A DNA stretch of 15,765 bases from Acidobacteriaceae bacterium. GTDB taxonomy: Bacteria; Acidobacteriota; Terriglobia; Terriglobales; SbA1. A program made the position numbers and the translations under genes. Below, piece after piece: positions 1 to 7,336 of this stretch. Every line of letters starts with the position of its first letter. Position 1 is the stretch's first letter. The stretch spans positions 1 to 15,765 of the forward strand of contig PMHI01000297.1 of the NCBI GenBank assembly GCA_003156615.1. Direction: 5' to 3'. The notes under the pieces are model-generated. The model was not told the DNA's origin. It was given only the letters and a program-made list of their open reading frames with translations, and did no database searches.

Positions 1-464
1 CCGCTGGCCGTAGTGCAGATGACGCACTGATGACGCCCTCCAAGACCGCGAGCCAAATTGACGCGGAAGTACTCGCGGCCCGCTGCCGAGAACTCTTCGA
101 CATCACCCTCTGGCTGGTCCTTCCTATCTTGAGAGTGGGCAATCATAGCTTCGAGGCTTTTCTTGCAATCGGTCGCTGGCTGCCGCAACGCGAGGAGTGA
201 AAAGAAAGGACTGGTCTCCGACAGATTCGATTTGGGAACATATACCGCAGCCAGCAAAACATCGAAATTCGGCGCGGGATCGGAGGATTCGACCCTCCTC
301 CGGAACAGCTTCGTAGCTCGGACCCAATCGTTCGAGAGCGGGTAGACGAGTCCGAAATCGGCAATTGAGAGCTGCGGCCGCGCTGTCTCAGCGGGCTTGG
401 GGACGGCCTGGGAGTGAGCCCACGCCGCGGCCCAAATGAGCAGACAGGCTCGGAAAACCTTCAT
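1..464 (-). CDS. Secreted protein of unknown function, 5' part (runs off window)
   Basis: Reading leftward from an ATG at 464, the frame stays open to base 1, giving about 154 residues with the C-terminus outside the window. An AGAAGGAA ribosome-binding site lies about 9 bases before the ATG. The N-terminus (MKVFRACLLIWAAAWAHSQA) has a basic start, a hydrophobic core and an Ala-x-Ala-like end, so it should be a Sec signal peptide cut near residue 20. The mature part is polar, with blocks such as LSIADFGLVYPLSNDWVRAT and two cysteines near the visible end (CVIC). I recognise no domain. Export across the inner membrane is inferred. The frame is supported by the good start, the signal peptide and the absence of stops. 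Confidence 0.75.
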   Translation of the reverse strand, partial: MKVFRACLLIWAAAWAHSQAVPKPAETARPQLSIADFGLVYPLSNDWVRATKLFRRRVESSDPAPNFDVLLAAVYVPKSNLSETSPFFSLLALRQPATDCKKSLEAMIAHSQDRKDQPEGDVEEFSAAGREYFRVNLARGLGGRHQCVICTTAS

Positions 465-832
465 AACGTGAATTTCCTTCTCGGGAAAACGGGAAGGAGA
501 ATATCATCATTCCGGCCCCTACTGTTGTTAAATCGCGGGTACACTCACCTGACCACGTGGGCCAATTCTCAAAAAGTGAGATCGTAAATAGAAAACAATA
601 GTGGTGGGCGGCCGGCGGATTTGCGGTGATCTGCACGGCAGTACTCCACATGGGCGCAAGGAAATATACCGAAACTTCCTCCATCTACTATGATCCGACG
701 GCCAAGACTCACCGATATCACGCAGTTGACCCGGCTACAAACTAGCTTACAGAACCTCTGCCGACAAGCTAAGATGAGTCGCTTATGGATAATCCTGATC
801 TTTGGACACCGCTAGCGATTTGGAGGCCTACC
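465..832. other. Divergent intergenic region, 368 bp
   Basis: This region separates two divergent secreted-protein genes and should carry both promoters, but I found no convincing -35/-10 pair. It holds a CCACGTGG palindrome at 553-560 and a small TCTCA/TGAGA inverted repeat at 567-581. A 47-codon stop-free plus frame at 602-742 begins with a hydrophobic run (AAGGFAVICTAVL) and continues as ARKYTETSSIYYDPTAKTH. It has no Shine-Dalgarno sequence or good start, so I do not call it a gene. Confidence 0.6.
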
Positions 833-1348
833 GTGAATAAGCGTTGGTGGGTTTTATGCTTGGCTATTTCCCTGGGAGCTTTGCCAGTTCTAGCGCAGGA
901 TGATGCGGCTGCGGCGCGAACTGCGGCGGGATGCGGTCCGAGCGGGGAGATGTTCAACGTGCAGACGACGGACCTGAAACATCCGGTTGGACAGACGGAA
1001 CAGGGCAAAGCGCTGGTCTATTTTTTTGTAGATTTTGTCACTGCCCCCACGATGCGTGTCGGAGTCGATGGAAATTGGGTGGGAGCGAACGAAGGGAAGT
1101 CATATTTCTTTTTTCAGGTCGACCCGGGAGAACATAATGTCTGCACGGAGTGGCAGTCGGGAGCCTTCAAGAAATCATCCGAGCGGGTTGGAGAAGCGAT
1201 GCATCTGACGGCCGACGCCGGAAAAACATATTGCCTACGGCTGATCTTCAGCTACCAGCGGATGCAGCTGGAGTTGTCTGACGAGGCGGAAGGGCATTTC
1301 TTGATTGGGTCGTCATTATTCGCGACATCGCAGCCGAAGAAGAAATGA
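833..1348 (+). CDS. Secreted DUF2846-like protein
   Basis: The protein is 171 residues from a GTG start at 833, chosen because GGAGG at 822-826 lies 6 bases upstream and the product then begins directly with a signal peptide (MNKRWWVLCLAISLGALPVLAQ). An ATG at 785 in the same frame would bury that signal peptide behind 16 residues and has no such ribosome-binding site. After the leader comes a CGPSGEMFNV block, then at about 58-140 the pattern of DUF2846-like proteins: KALVYFFVDF, a short strand with VDGNWVG, FFQVDPGEHNVC, and LTADAGKTYCLRL. The family is thought to be periplasmic or membrane-attached beta-sandwich proteins of unknown role. Four cysteines may pair after export. It is convergent with a small minus-strand ORF whose stop lies 11 bases away. 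Confidence 0.8.
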   Translation: MNKRWWVLCLAISLGALPVLAQDDAAAARTAAGCGPSGEMFNVQTTDLKHPVGQTEQGKALVYFFVDFVTAPTMRVGVDGNWVGANEGKSYFFFQVDPGEHNVCTEWQSGAFKKSSERVGEAMHLTADAGKTYCLRLIFSYQRMQLELSDEAEGHFLIGSSLFATSQPKKK

Positions 1349-1359
1349 GAGAGTCGATT

Positions 1360-1653
1360 TCAAGACCGGCACGCTCTGGGTGCGATGCTGTGAAATGTCT
1401 GGTCAAACAAAGGGAGGAAGTGACGTAAAGGCCAGTCACCTGCGCCGAGGAACTGCTTCCACGGAATCTCGCTGCCAAGTGCCGTCAGAACCGACAGCGT
1501 AAAAAGAAGACCGAGCAGAAGGTTCCCCGGCGGCTTTGTCGTGTCCAACATCGCAGAGTTGATCCATCTGTGGGAGCCAGACCTTTCAAGACTTAGATGC
1601 AGAAATCCAAGCAGCCCTGCCAAGAGAGCAATTCCAGTGATGACCCGAACCAC
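1360..1653 (-). CDS. Possible small membrane protein, unrecognised
   Basis: This is a 97-residue ORF with a GTG start 60 bases after the stop of the Oar-like receptor gene. It has two hydrophobic segments that could span the membrane: residues 1-20 (VVRVITGIALLAGLLGFLHL) and about 44-60 (NLLLGLLFTLSVLTALG). The C-terminal third is polar and does not resemble any family I know. No convincing Shine-Dalgarno sequence precedes the GTG. It is in the same frame as the receptor gene and the frame stays open back to the receptor stop, so it could be chance, a decayed gene, or a real downstream gene of the receptor transcript. Confidence is low. Confidence 0.35.
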   Translation of the reverse strand: MVRVITGIALLAGLLGFLHLSLERSGSHRWINSAMLDTTKPPGNLLLGLLFTLSVLTALGSEIPWKQFLGAGDWPLRHFLPLFDQTFHSIAPRACRS

Positions 1654-1713
1654 TTCAAGAATAAACTTGCGACCCGCGTGGACTGGTGACTCTCGAGGAT
1701 ACGTCTTCTTAGG

Positions 1714-4700
1714 TTAGAAGCTGAGTTTCAGGCCCCATTCCATGGCGCGCGGTGCGCCGAGACCGAAAACGCCAGTTCCTGCACCCGTGCGGTATGGAAG
1801 AACTTCTCCAGTTCCTCCTTGGATGCTGTTGATGGAGCCGGCACCTTCATTCAGCCACCCGGACATTGTGCCCGGAGGCAGGTTGAAGTTGGCGAAGTTG
1901 AATATGTTGTAGATGCCCACGTTCGGCTCAATGGTGTACCGCTCGTAGAAAGTGTGCTTCCAACTGATTCGGAGGTCGGTTGCCTTGACCCATGGCATTG
2001 TCAATTGGTTGGGAACAGTGTTCGAGACGACCGGAGCGACCGCGCCGATGGCCTGCAGTTGCGCGACAGTCATGAGACCGTGTTGGATCAGGACTTGCCC
2101 AGCCGGCGTAGGTTGATTGCCCTGGGTCGCATTGTAGTTGTTGATGGCGGCGTTTAGTCCGTTCAGACCGAAGTCCCGCATATACGAGCCATTGGTGGTG
2201 CCGGGCATCGGTTCGCTGTAGCTGCCGCTCCCGTCGAAATTGGTCTGAAAGATCTGTCCACCGGTGCCGGTATCCCCAATGATGACCGGCATGGAAAGCG
2301 GGCTATAGAAGTGGGCGATGAGCCCGAACTGAAAGCCGCCGGGCACACCGAAGTTACCACCAAAGGAGAGCTGGTGGGTTCGATCCAGCAGCGACGGTCC
2401 CGTGTATTTGTCCGGGTTGTCGTTGTCAGACGCCTGATTGACGAAATCCTGGTCGCTGATTGCAACCGGAGCTGTCGGCGCCGCGTTGGTCTGCCACCCC
2501 ATGGGATCGACGAAGCGCGAGAGGGAGTACGAAACCTGGAAATTCGCGGTCTTCATCCCACGCATCGGGTTGGCAACGTTCTCCACCAGTTTGAGTTGCA
2601 GCGCGTTATAAACCGAACGGCCGACGGGTTGCAGGAAAGACGTCTGACCGTATTGCGGCTTGATCCCTGGAAAAGCGCAGGGGTAACCGAGCGGAGCGTT
2701 AGGATTTGCTGGACTTGGCGCGTATAGACAAGACGACCCCACATCCTGTGGGGTCCCCAATCCGAATGCCGCATAGTTGGAAATTGTCGCGCCAGCAGCA
2801 ATTGCGCAATTGGTAGATGCGGCTGAAAAGCTGTCCCCACATCCAAGGGAGCTATTGGTGTTGGCGATGGCGGTCTGCGCCGACGTAGAGTTGAAGTAGC
2901 GTGCAGCCCCTACGTCGTTGGCGTCGACATTAAACAGGAAGCGGGTTTCGACGTTGCGCAGGTAGTCCGCGTTGAAGACCATGCCGGGACGAATTTGGTG
3001 TTGAACACCAATATTCATCTGCACCGAGCGAGGAGTCCGATAGTCGGGCGCAAACAGACCGGTGCCGCTGTTCGATCCCACGTTCGCTCCTGAAGCGAGC
3101 AGGTTGCCGATATAACTTGGGTTGGGGTTGGTGAGGCTGAACGGCGAATGCGCCTTGAAATACGCCGCGAAAGCGGCCAAGGGCGGACCCGCTGCACCGA
3201 TGGTGCCGGCGCAATAGCTTGCGCCCGTAGCCGGGTTGAGGCCTTCAATCTGATCGATGGTTGGGTTCCCTGACAAAGGAATCTCCTGAGCGGCGCCGTT
3301 CAGGCAGGCCAGCGGAGTCGAGAGAAATGCGCCTTGTGACAAGCGGAACGGACGATCAAAAAGAACGTTGTTGAAAATGACGTTCTCATAGTAAAGGCCC
3401 ACGCCGGCACGAACGACGGTTTTACCCTGGCCCAGCGGATCCCACGCAAGCCCTAATTGAGGAGCGAAGTTCTTATTAGGATTGGGGATTGCATTGCCAT
3501 ATCCCGGGAAAGCCGCATTGACGGCGGCGATCGCGCCAAGATCACTATCCGTTCGTCCCGTGTCACGCTCCCAGCGCAAGCCGGGAGTCATGGTCAGATT
3601 GCGTCGAATCTTCCACGTATCGCCGAAGTATAGAGCGGTGCGGTTATCCGGGCCGAGGCCGCCGGCGGGAAAGCCCAGAGCCGACTCGGTGGTTGAATAG
3701 CCCTGGCCATTGGCGACTACGGCGTCCGCGATGGTGTCATTCAGCGGATTGGTGCCAGTGAAAGGAGTAGCACCGGCTACAAGCGGAGCGGTTCCAAAAA
3801 AGCTGGCGAACCCTCCACCCTGGATATGGTTCCAACTGCCTCCGAAACGGAGGATATGCTTTCCCCAAACTTTGCTGCCGTCGTACTTCGTCTGGTGGTC
3901 GCTTTGCGGAGTGCTTTGCGGCGCCAGCAAGTTCGGGCCGACAGTGAAGGATCCGATGTTGATGCTGACGGGAGAGTCGGCGAACGGCAGACTCGAGCCG
4001 CGAACGCCATCGACAATCTGGTTCTGGAATTTCAAATACGAAAAGCGAATCGTGTGGGTAAAGCCTCCGCTGTTGAAATCCAGGCCTACGACTTCATTTC
4101 GCGTGTAGTCTTTATTGTGATACAGCTGAAAACTAGACGGGAAGTAGGTGGCGTAGACGGAGTTGTCAAAATAGTTGTAACGTCCGAACAGGCGGGCGGT
4201 TTTGGTCAAAGAATAATCCAGGCGGGCCATCAGTTCATTCTCGATGAACGGAGACTGAAATGACCCCGAGTAGGAAGCGAGTGAACCGGATTCGGCCACG
4301 GGAGCGGCCAGGTGCTGCATGGTACGCTCGCCATCTAAAAAGAAGAACAGTTTGTCTTTGATAAGGGGACCGCCGACGTTGGCGCCTTCCTGATTGCGCT
4401 GGTAGGGCGCCGGAATTAGCGGACCCAGGCCGGTGGTGGGATTTGCGGTTGCAGGATTGATCGGAGAAGGCAGAGCCGCCCCGCCCGCCGCGCTGTCACG
4501 ATAAGCGCCGTAAGCTTCGCCATGGAACGTGTTGGTTCCCGATTTGGTGGTAACGTTGACCGCGCCGGACGAAGTTAAGTCGTTCGAAAGATCAAGAGTG
4601 GACTGCGCCAGCGAGAATTCCTGAATGCCGCTGGCAGGAATATCTTCGGTGGTGGTACCGACGGTTTCATCCGAGACATCGACGCCATCGACATCGATAC

Positions 4701-5301
4701 GGGCGCTGCGCCCGAAACGGCCACCGAACGAAATGGAAGAGTAGCCGACTTTGGTGGGGTCAAAATTTTCGCCATCCTGGATCTGAACGCCGGGCTCGAG
4801 CTGCGCCAGATCGAGGAAGTTGCGGCCATTGACCGGCAAGTTTTCGATCTGCTGAGCCGTCAGTACGCCCTGCACCTCAGCCTGTTCCGTGTTGACGGCA
4901 ACTTCACTCGACTGCACTTCAATGACCGTGCTTTCCTGGCCGATCTCAAGCTTCATGCTGCCGTTGGCGGTGTTGTTCACCTGAACGTCCACCGACATTT
5001 GCATCGTCTTGAAGCCTTTGGCTTCCGCGCGCACGGAATACGTGCCCGGAACCAGTTCGCCAGAAGAATACGTTCCGGCGCCGCTGGTGGTGGCATGGAC
5101 GGTTTGCCCAGTGGGGCCGATCATGGTGACTTTGGCGCTGGGCACGACTGCGCCGGTGGCGTCGGTCACTGTGCCAGAAATGCTGCCGTTGGATACTGAG
5201 GTCTGGGCGAATGCCACAGAACACAACAGCGGCGCGGATAAAGCAAACAGCGCCAGCATTGTAAATCGCGCGCTGAGGCGACGGTAACTGAGGTTCAGCA
5301 T
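1714..5301 (-). CDS. Oar-like TonB-dependent outer-membrane receptor with carboxypeptidase-regulatory-like domain
   Basis: The protein is 1195 residues, the normal size for acidobacterial Oar-like receptors. The ATG at 5301 follows AGAAGG by about 6 bases. Residues 1-32 are a signal peptide ending AFA before Gln33. Residues about 38-120 form a carboxypeptidase-regulatory-like beta-sandwich (SISGTVTDATGAVVPSAKV, GTYSVRAEAKGFKT). A plug-like region follows from about 133, with ENLPVNGRNFLDLAQLEPGV and the phrase VNVTTKSGTNTFHGEAYG at its end. The remainder is a long Asn/Ser/Gly-rich beta-barrel ending in LKLSF; the terminal Phe is the usual barrel-assembly signal. Such receptors are predicted to bring polymers or peptides across the outer membrane using TonB energy, but the ligand cannot be read from sequence. 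No SusD-like partner is adjacent. It diverges from the TetR gene at 5638. Confidence 0.93.
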   Translation of the reverse strand: MLNLSYRRLSARFTMLALFALSAPLLCSVAFAQTSVSNGSISGTVTDATGAVVPSAKVTMIGPTGQTVHATTSGAGTYSSGELVPGTYSVRAEAKGFKTMQMSVDVQVNNTANGSMKLEIGQESTVIEVQSSEVAVNTEQAEVQGVLTAQQIENLPVNGRNFLDLAQLEPGVQIQDGENFDPTKVGYSSISFGGRFGRSARIDVDGVDVSDETVGTTTEDIPASGIQEFSLAQSTLDLSNDLTSSGAVNVTTKSGTNTFHGEAYGAYRDSAAGGAALPSPINPATANPTTGLGPLIPAPYQRNQEGANVGGPLIKDKLFFFLDGERTMQHLAAPVAESGSLASYSGSFQSPFIENELMARLDYSLTKTARLFGRYNYFDNSVYATYFPSSFQLYHNKDYTRNEVVGLDFNSGGFTHTIRFSYLKFQNQIVDGVRGSSLPFADSPVSINIGSFTVGPNLLAPQSTPQSDHQTKYDGSKVWGKHILRFGGSWNHIQGGGFASFFGTAPLVAGATPFTGTNPLNDTIADAVVANGQGYSTTESALGFPAGGLGPDNRTALYFGDTWKIRRNLTMTPGLRWERDTGRTDSDLGAIAAVNAAFPGYGNAIPNPNKNFAPQLGLAWDPLGQGKTVVRAGVGLYYENVIFNNVLFDRPFRLSQGAFLSTPLACLNGAAQEIPLSGNPTIDQIEGLNPATGASYCAGTIGAAGPPLAAFAAYFKAHSPFSLTNPNPSYIGNLLASGANVGSNSGTGLFAPDYRTPRSVQMNIGVQHQIRPGMVFNADYLRNVETRFLFNVDANDVGAARYFNSTSAQTAIANTNSSLGCGDSFSAASTNCAIAAGATISNYAAFGLGTPQDVGSSCLYAPSPANPNAPLGYPCAFPGIKPQYGQTSFLQPVGRSVYNALQLKLVENVANPMRGMKTANFQVSYSLSRFVDPMGWQTNAAPTAPVAISDQDFVNQASDNDNPDKYTGPSLLDRTHQLSFGGNFGVPGGFQFGLIAHFYSPLSMPVIIGDTGTGGQIFQTNFDGSGSYSEPMPGTTNGSYMRDFGLNGLNAAINNYNATQGNQPTPAGQVLIQHGLMTVAQLQAIGAVAPVVSNTVPNQLTMPWVKATDLRISWKHTFYERYTIEPNVGIYNIFNFANFNLPPGTMSGWLNEGAGSINSIQGGTGEVLPYRTGAGTGVFGLGAPRAMEWGLKLSF

Positions 5302-5373
5302 GTTATGCCTTCTTTTCGGAATTTATTGAAACTCTCCGGATCAGTCCTTCGAAAATCGAGGACTTTCTCCGCG

Positions 5374-5390
5374 GCACATACGACATGTGC
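5374..5390. repeat. Inverted repeat GCACAT-N5-ATGTGC
   Basis: Two perfect 6-bp arms with a 5-bp spacer (ACGAC) lie about 70 bases before the receptor start codon. This could be an operator or a leader hairpin in the receptor transcript. No matching copy was noticed elsewhere in the window. Confidence 0.45.
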
Positions 5391-5601
5391 AATAGCATGC
5401 GGATGACCATGGGCTTCATAGGTCTGAGCGCCGACCAACGAGCATGGTGAAATCGGGAATGAACCTACAAGCACAGTCAACGGGCAGACGTGATTAGCGC
5501 ATCGGTGTAAAAAGTTGAAGTGGATGTGTGGGCGCAGAAATCTACCAAAACGGAGAGTTCTGCGATCAATGCCTACCAAAAACCGGATGATGATTCTTTT
5601 C

Positions 5602-5630
5602 TTGACACCGTGAAAAACACCATACATACT
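5602..5630 (+). promoter_or_regulatory. Probable sigma-70 promoter of the TetR gene
   Basis: TTGACA at 5602-5607 is a perfect -35 box. CATACT at 5625-5630, 17 bases further on, is an acceptable -10 box. Transcription would begin about 7 bases later, at or just before the ATG at 5638, so the repressor mRNA would have almost no leader. The -10 box lies inside the operator at 5621-5641. Confidence 0.55.
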
Positions 5631-5641
5631 GGTTGGTATGT
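5621..5641. promoter_or_regulatory. TetR operator, copy 1 (overlaps -10 and start codon)
   Basis: The core ACATAC-TGGTTG-GTATGT (5624-5641) has perfect 6-bp inverted arms, typical of TetR-family operators. Its reverse complement matches the site at 6327-6347 at 19 of 21 positions. It covers the -10 box and the ATG at 5638-5640, so a bound repressor would block transcription of its own gene. Confidence 0.7.
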
Positions 5642-6294
5642 TTACGGTACGCAAGAATCCAAAACGCAGAGCTCCGAGGCTGCGCAATCCTGAGCGTACG
5701 CGGCACCGCTTGCTGCAAGCGGCTTTTCACGAGGTGTACAGATACGGCTTCCAGAGTGCAGGGATCGATACGATTCTGGCCGCCACGAACGTCACCAAAG
5801 GAGCGCTCTACTACCATTTCGAGAGCAAGGAAGCTCTGGGATATGCCATCATTGAAGAGGTTGTCGCAGAAATTACCCGCGCCAGGTGGATGCTTCCTCT
5901 TCAACGGAGCAGGGACAAGAACCCTATCGATGCCTTGATCGGCATTGTACAGGCGTTACCAGCTGGGCCAAGAGACGTAAAGAGCGGTTGTCCATTGGTC
6001 AATTTGGCGCAGGAGATGTCTCAGCTCGACGAACAATTCCGCAAGCGATTGAGGAGTATCTTCGAAGCCTGGCAAGAAGAAATTGCCATGGCTCTGCGGA
6101 GGGGGCAGTCTCAGGGAACAGTCCGCCGCGACTTGGTTCCAGAAGAGACTTCGAGTTTTCTGGTGGCGATGGTCGAAGGCTACGAAGTGTTGGCCAAGAA
6201 CGCTCAAGATGCGAAGGTGTGGAGTATGGGGATCAGAAATATCGTAGGCTGGCTGGGTTCTCTTCGCGCGCCGGGCAACCGCAAGCGCGTTTGA
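5638..6294 (+). CDS. TetR/AcrR-family transcriptional repressor
   Basis: The protein is 218 residues, normal for the family. Residues about 20-72 are the TetR DNA-binding domain (RTRHRLLQAAFHEVYRYGF, then DTILAATNVTKGALYYHFESKEAL), with the recognition helix at the KGALYYHF segment. The rest is a helical ligand-binding and dimer domain carrying GCPLVNLAQEMS at about 117-128, a pattern seen in NemR/AcuR-like TetR proteins. The ATG at 5638 is the first start in frame and has no Shine-Dalgarno sequence; the promoter position suggests a leaderless transcript. Nearly identical palindromes flank the gene, at 5621-5641 and 6327-6347. It therefore probably represses itself and the downstream SnoaL-like gene, releasing both when a small molecule binds. 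The inducer is unknown. Confidence 0.92.
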   Translation: MFTVRKNPKRRAPRLRNPERTRHRLLQAAFHEVYRYGFQSAGIDTILAATNVTKGALYYHFESKEALGYAIIEEVVAEITRARWMLPLQRSRDKNPIDALIGIVQALPAGPRDVKSGCPLVNLAQEMSQLDEQFRKRLRSIFEAWQEEIAMALRRGQSQGTVRRDLVPEETSSFLVAMVEGYEVLAKNAQDAKVWSMGIRNIVGWLGSLRAPGNRKRV

Positions 6295-6326
6295 TAGCAT
6301 CTGGTCGAAGATATAGTACTCCATAT

Positions 6327-6347
6327 ACATACCAACCTGTTTGTATG
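6327..6347. promoter_or_regulatory. TetR operator, copy 2 (before the SnoaL-like gene)
   Basis: The core ACATAC-CAACCT-GTTTGT (6327-6344) is followed by ATG at 6345-6347. It matches the reverse complement of copy 1 at 19 of 21 positions; the two differences are A/T changes. It lies 33 bases after the TetR stop and about 180 bases before the SnoaL-like ORF. Possible -10 boxes are nearby (TATAGT at 6312-6317, TATACA at 6324-6329, TATGCT at 6344-6349) but none has a good -35, so the promoter is unresolved. Confidence 0.68.
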
Positions 6348-6525
6348 CTAAGACGGAAGAGGCTGCTGCTAAGGAGGAAATCGATCGGATCTGTCCTTCT
6401 GAATTACGACTGCGGCGACATTCCGCGTCTGAGCCATTGTGTATGCCAATGCCGGCAAAAACTGAGGTTAACAGTACAACCAAACACGAAACGTTCAAAC
6501 CGCATCATGAAAAGGAGAACCAACC

Positions 6526-7008
6526 ATGACAAGGACTACAGTGTCGCGCAGAAATCTGCTCGCAACCGGAACCTGCGCGGTGCTTGCTGCCGTGAGCCTG
6601 CCTGGCCTAGCAAGTACCAGCGCCTTGGGAGGGCAGAACTTAACGAACGAGGAGATTATCCGTAAATGGTACGCGGCCTGGGAAAAGAAGGACTTGGGGA
6701 CGTTCGATATCCTGCTCGCCGACAACTTCACCTTTACGAGCGCGGCCGGCGACGACCACATCAGCAAGCGCACTTTCAAAACGCAATGCTGGGACACACA
6801 GGCTGATTTCATTGAACATTATGACCTGGAGCGGATTACCACTGGCGCCGACGATGCTTTTGTGAAGTATCTCTGCCACACCAAGAACGGTAAATCGTTC
6901 CGAAATGTGGAGTATTTCCGAATCAGGAACGGAAAGTTGGAATCCATGGAGTGTTATTTCGGCGCGCAATCCAGCTTTCCGTCAGCGGTAAGCACTGGGC
7001 GGAAGTAA
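6526..7008 (+). CDS. Tat-exported SnoaL/NTF2-like protein
   Basis: The protein is 160 residues, with AAGGAG about 9 bases before the ATG. The N-terminus carries a twin-arginine motif (SRRNLLATG, residues 7-15), a hydrophobic stretch and a likely cleavage near residue 34-36, so it is probably exported folded by the Tat system. Residues about 40-150 have the pattern of a SnoaL-like NTF2 fold: NEEIIRKWYAAWEKKDLGTFDILLADNFTFTS, then NVEYFRIRNGKLESMECYFG. This fold covers small-ligand isomerases, dehydratases and plain binding proteins; the chemistry cannot be assigned here. The gene follows the TetR gene on the same strand, with a copy of the TetR operator in between, which makes it the likely target. 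It is probably periplasmic. Confidence 0.85.
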   Translation: MTRTTVSRRNLLATGTCAVLAAVSLPGLASTSALGGQNLTNEEIIRKWYAAWEKKDLGTFDILLADNFTFTSAAGDDHISKRTFKTQCWDTQADFIEHYDLERITTGADDAFVKYLCHTKNGKSFRNVEYFRIRNGKLESMECYFGAQSSFPSAVSTGRK

Positions 7009-7336
7009 CCTGCGGGCCGGCCGATCCAGATGCTACGGCTCAGTCCAGAGGGTTCGTGTTGTTTTGGGGAACCATGTCCTACTGCAGGTCGGCCGGGCCA
7101 ATCGGATATCTCTGGTGTTTTCGGTAATGGCCGTTGAGGCGACCAGTTCCCTGGCCGGCTCGCTTGTTTCCACTACACGCGCGATTACGCCCGGGTCGGG
7201 TGGGGTCGCGAGGCTCAAAGCGTAACACTTTGCGTGCTAGCAACCGGAGGTTGAGGACGATTTTGCCAGCTTTAGGAAAGCGATTCAAGCGGGCTTCGTT
7301 AGATGGAACGGCTGCGCCAGTGATGTCGGCACCGTC
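7009..7336. other. Intergenic region without recognised features, 328 bp
   Basis: Several short frames cross this stretch, but none has a start signal, domain or credible composition. The frame of the following LytTR gene is open back to a TAG at 7235-7240, without an ATG, GTG or TTG before 7337. I saw no clear promoter or terminator. Confidence 0.5.

Larger units (their letters stand above)
5302..5637. other. Receptor/TetR divergent intergenic region, 336 bp
   Basis: The region separates the receptor gene (minus) from the TetR gene (plus). It contains an inverted repeat, GCACAT-ACGAC-ATGTGC at 5374-5390, and a 9-bp direct repeat CTACCAAAA at 5542-5550 and 5573-5581, offset by 31 bp (about three helical turns). 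At its right edge lie the TetR promoter and operator. I found no clear receptor promoter and no convincing small gene. Confidence 0.6.

Noticed and set aside
553..560. CCACGTGG palindrome
   Set aside because: An isolated 8-bp palindrome is expected by chance in a sequence of this length.
1714..5301. Polysaccharide-utilisation (SusC/SusD) locus
   Set aside because: The receptor is Oar-like and no SusD-type lipoprotein or glycoside hydrolase gene is adjacent.
5956..6498. 180-aa minus-strand ORF under the TetR gene
   Set aside because: It is the antisense shadow of the TetR coding region and has no recognisable domain.
6341..6529. 62-aa plus-strand ORF between the TetR and SnoaL-like genes
   Set aside because: It starts with TTG inside the second operator, has no ribosome-binding site, and overlaps the Shine-Dalgarno region and start of the SnoaL-like gene.
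5886..6665. 259-aa plus-strand ORF overlapping the TetR and SnoaL-like genes
   Set aside because: It is an out-of-frame shadow of the TetR gene with no start signal; both real genes have recognised domains.
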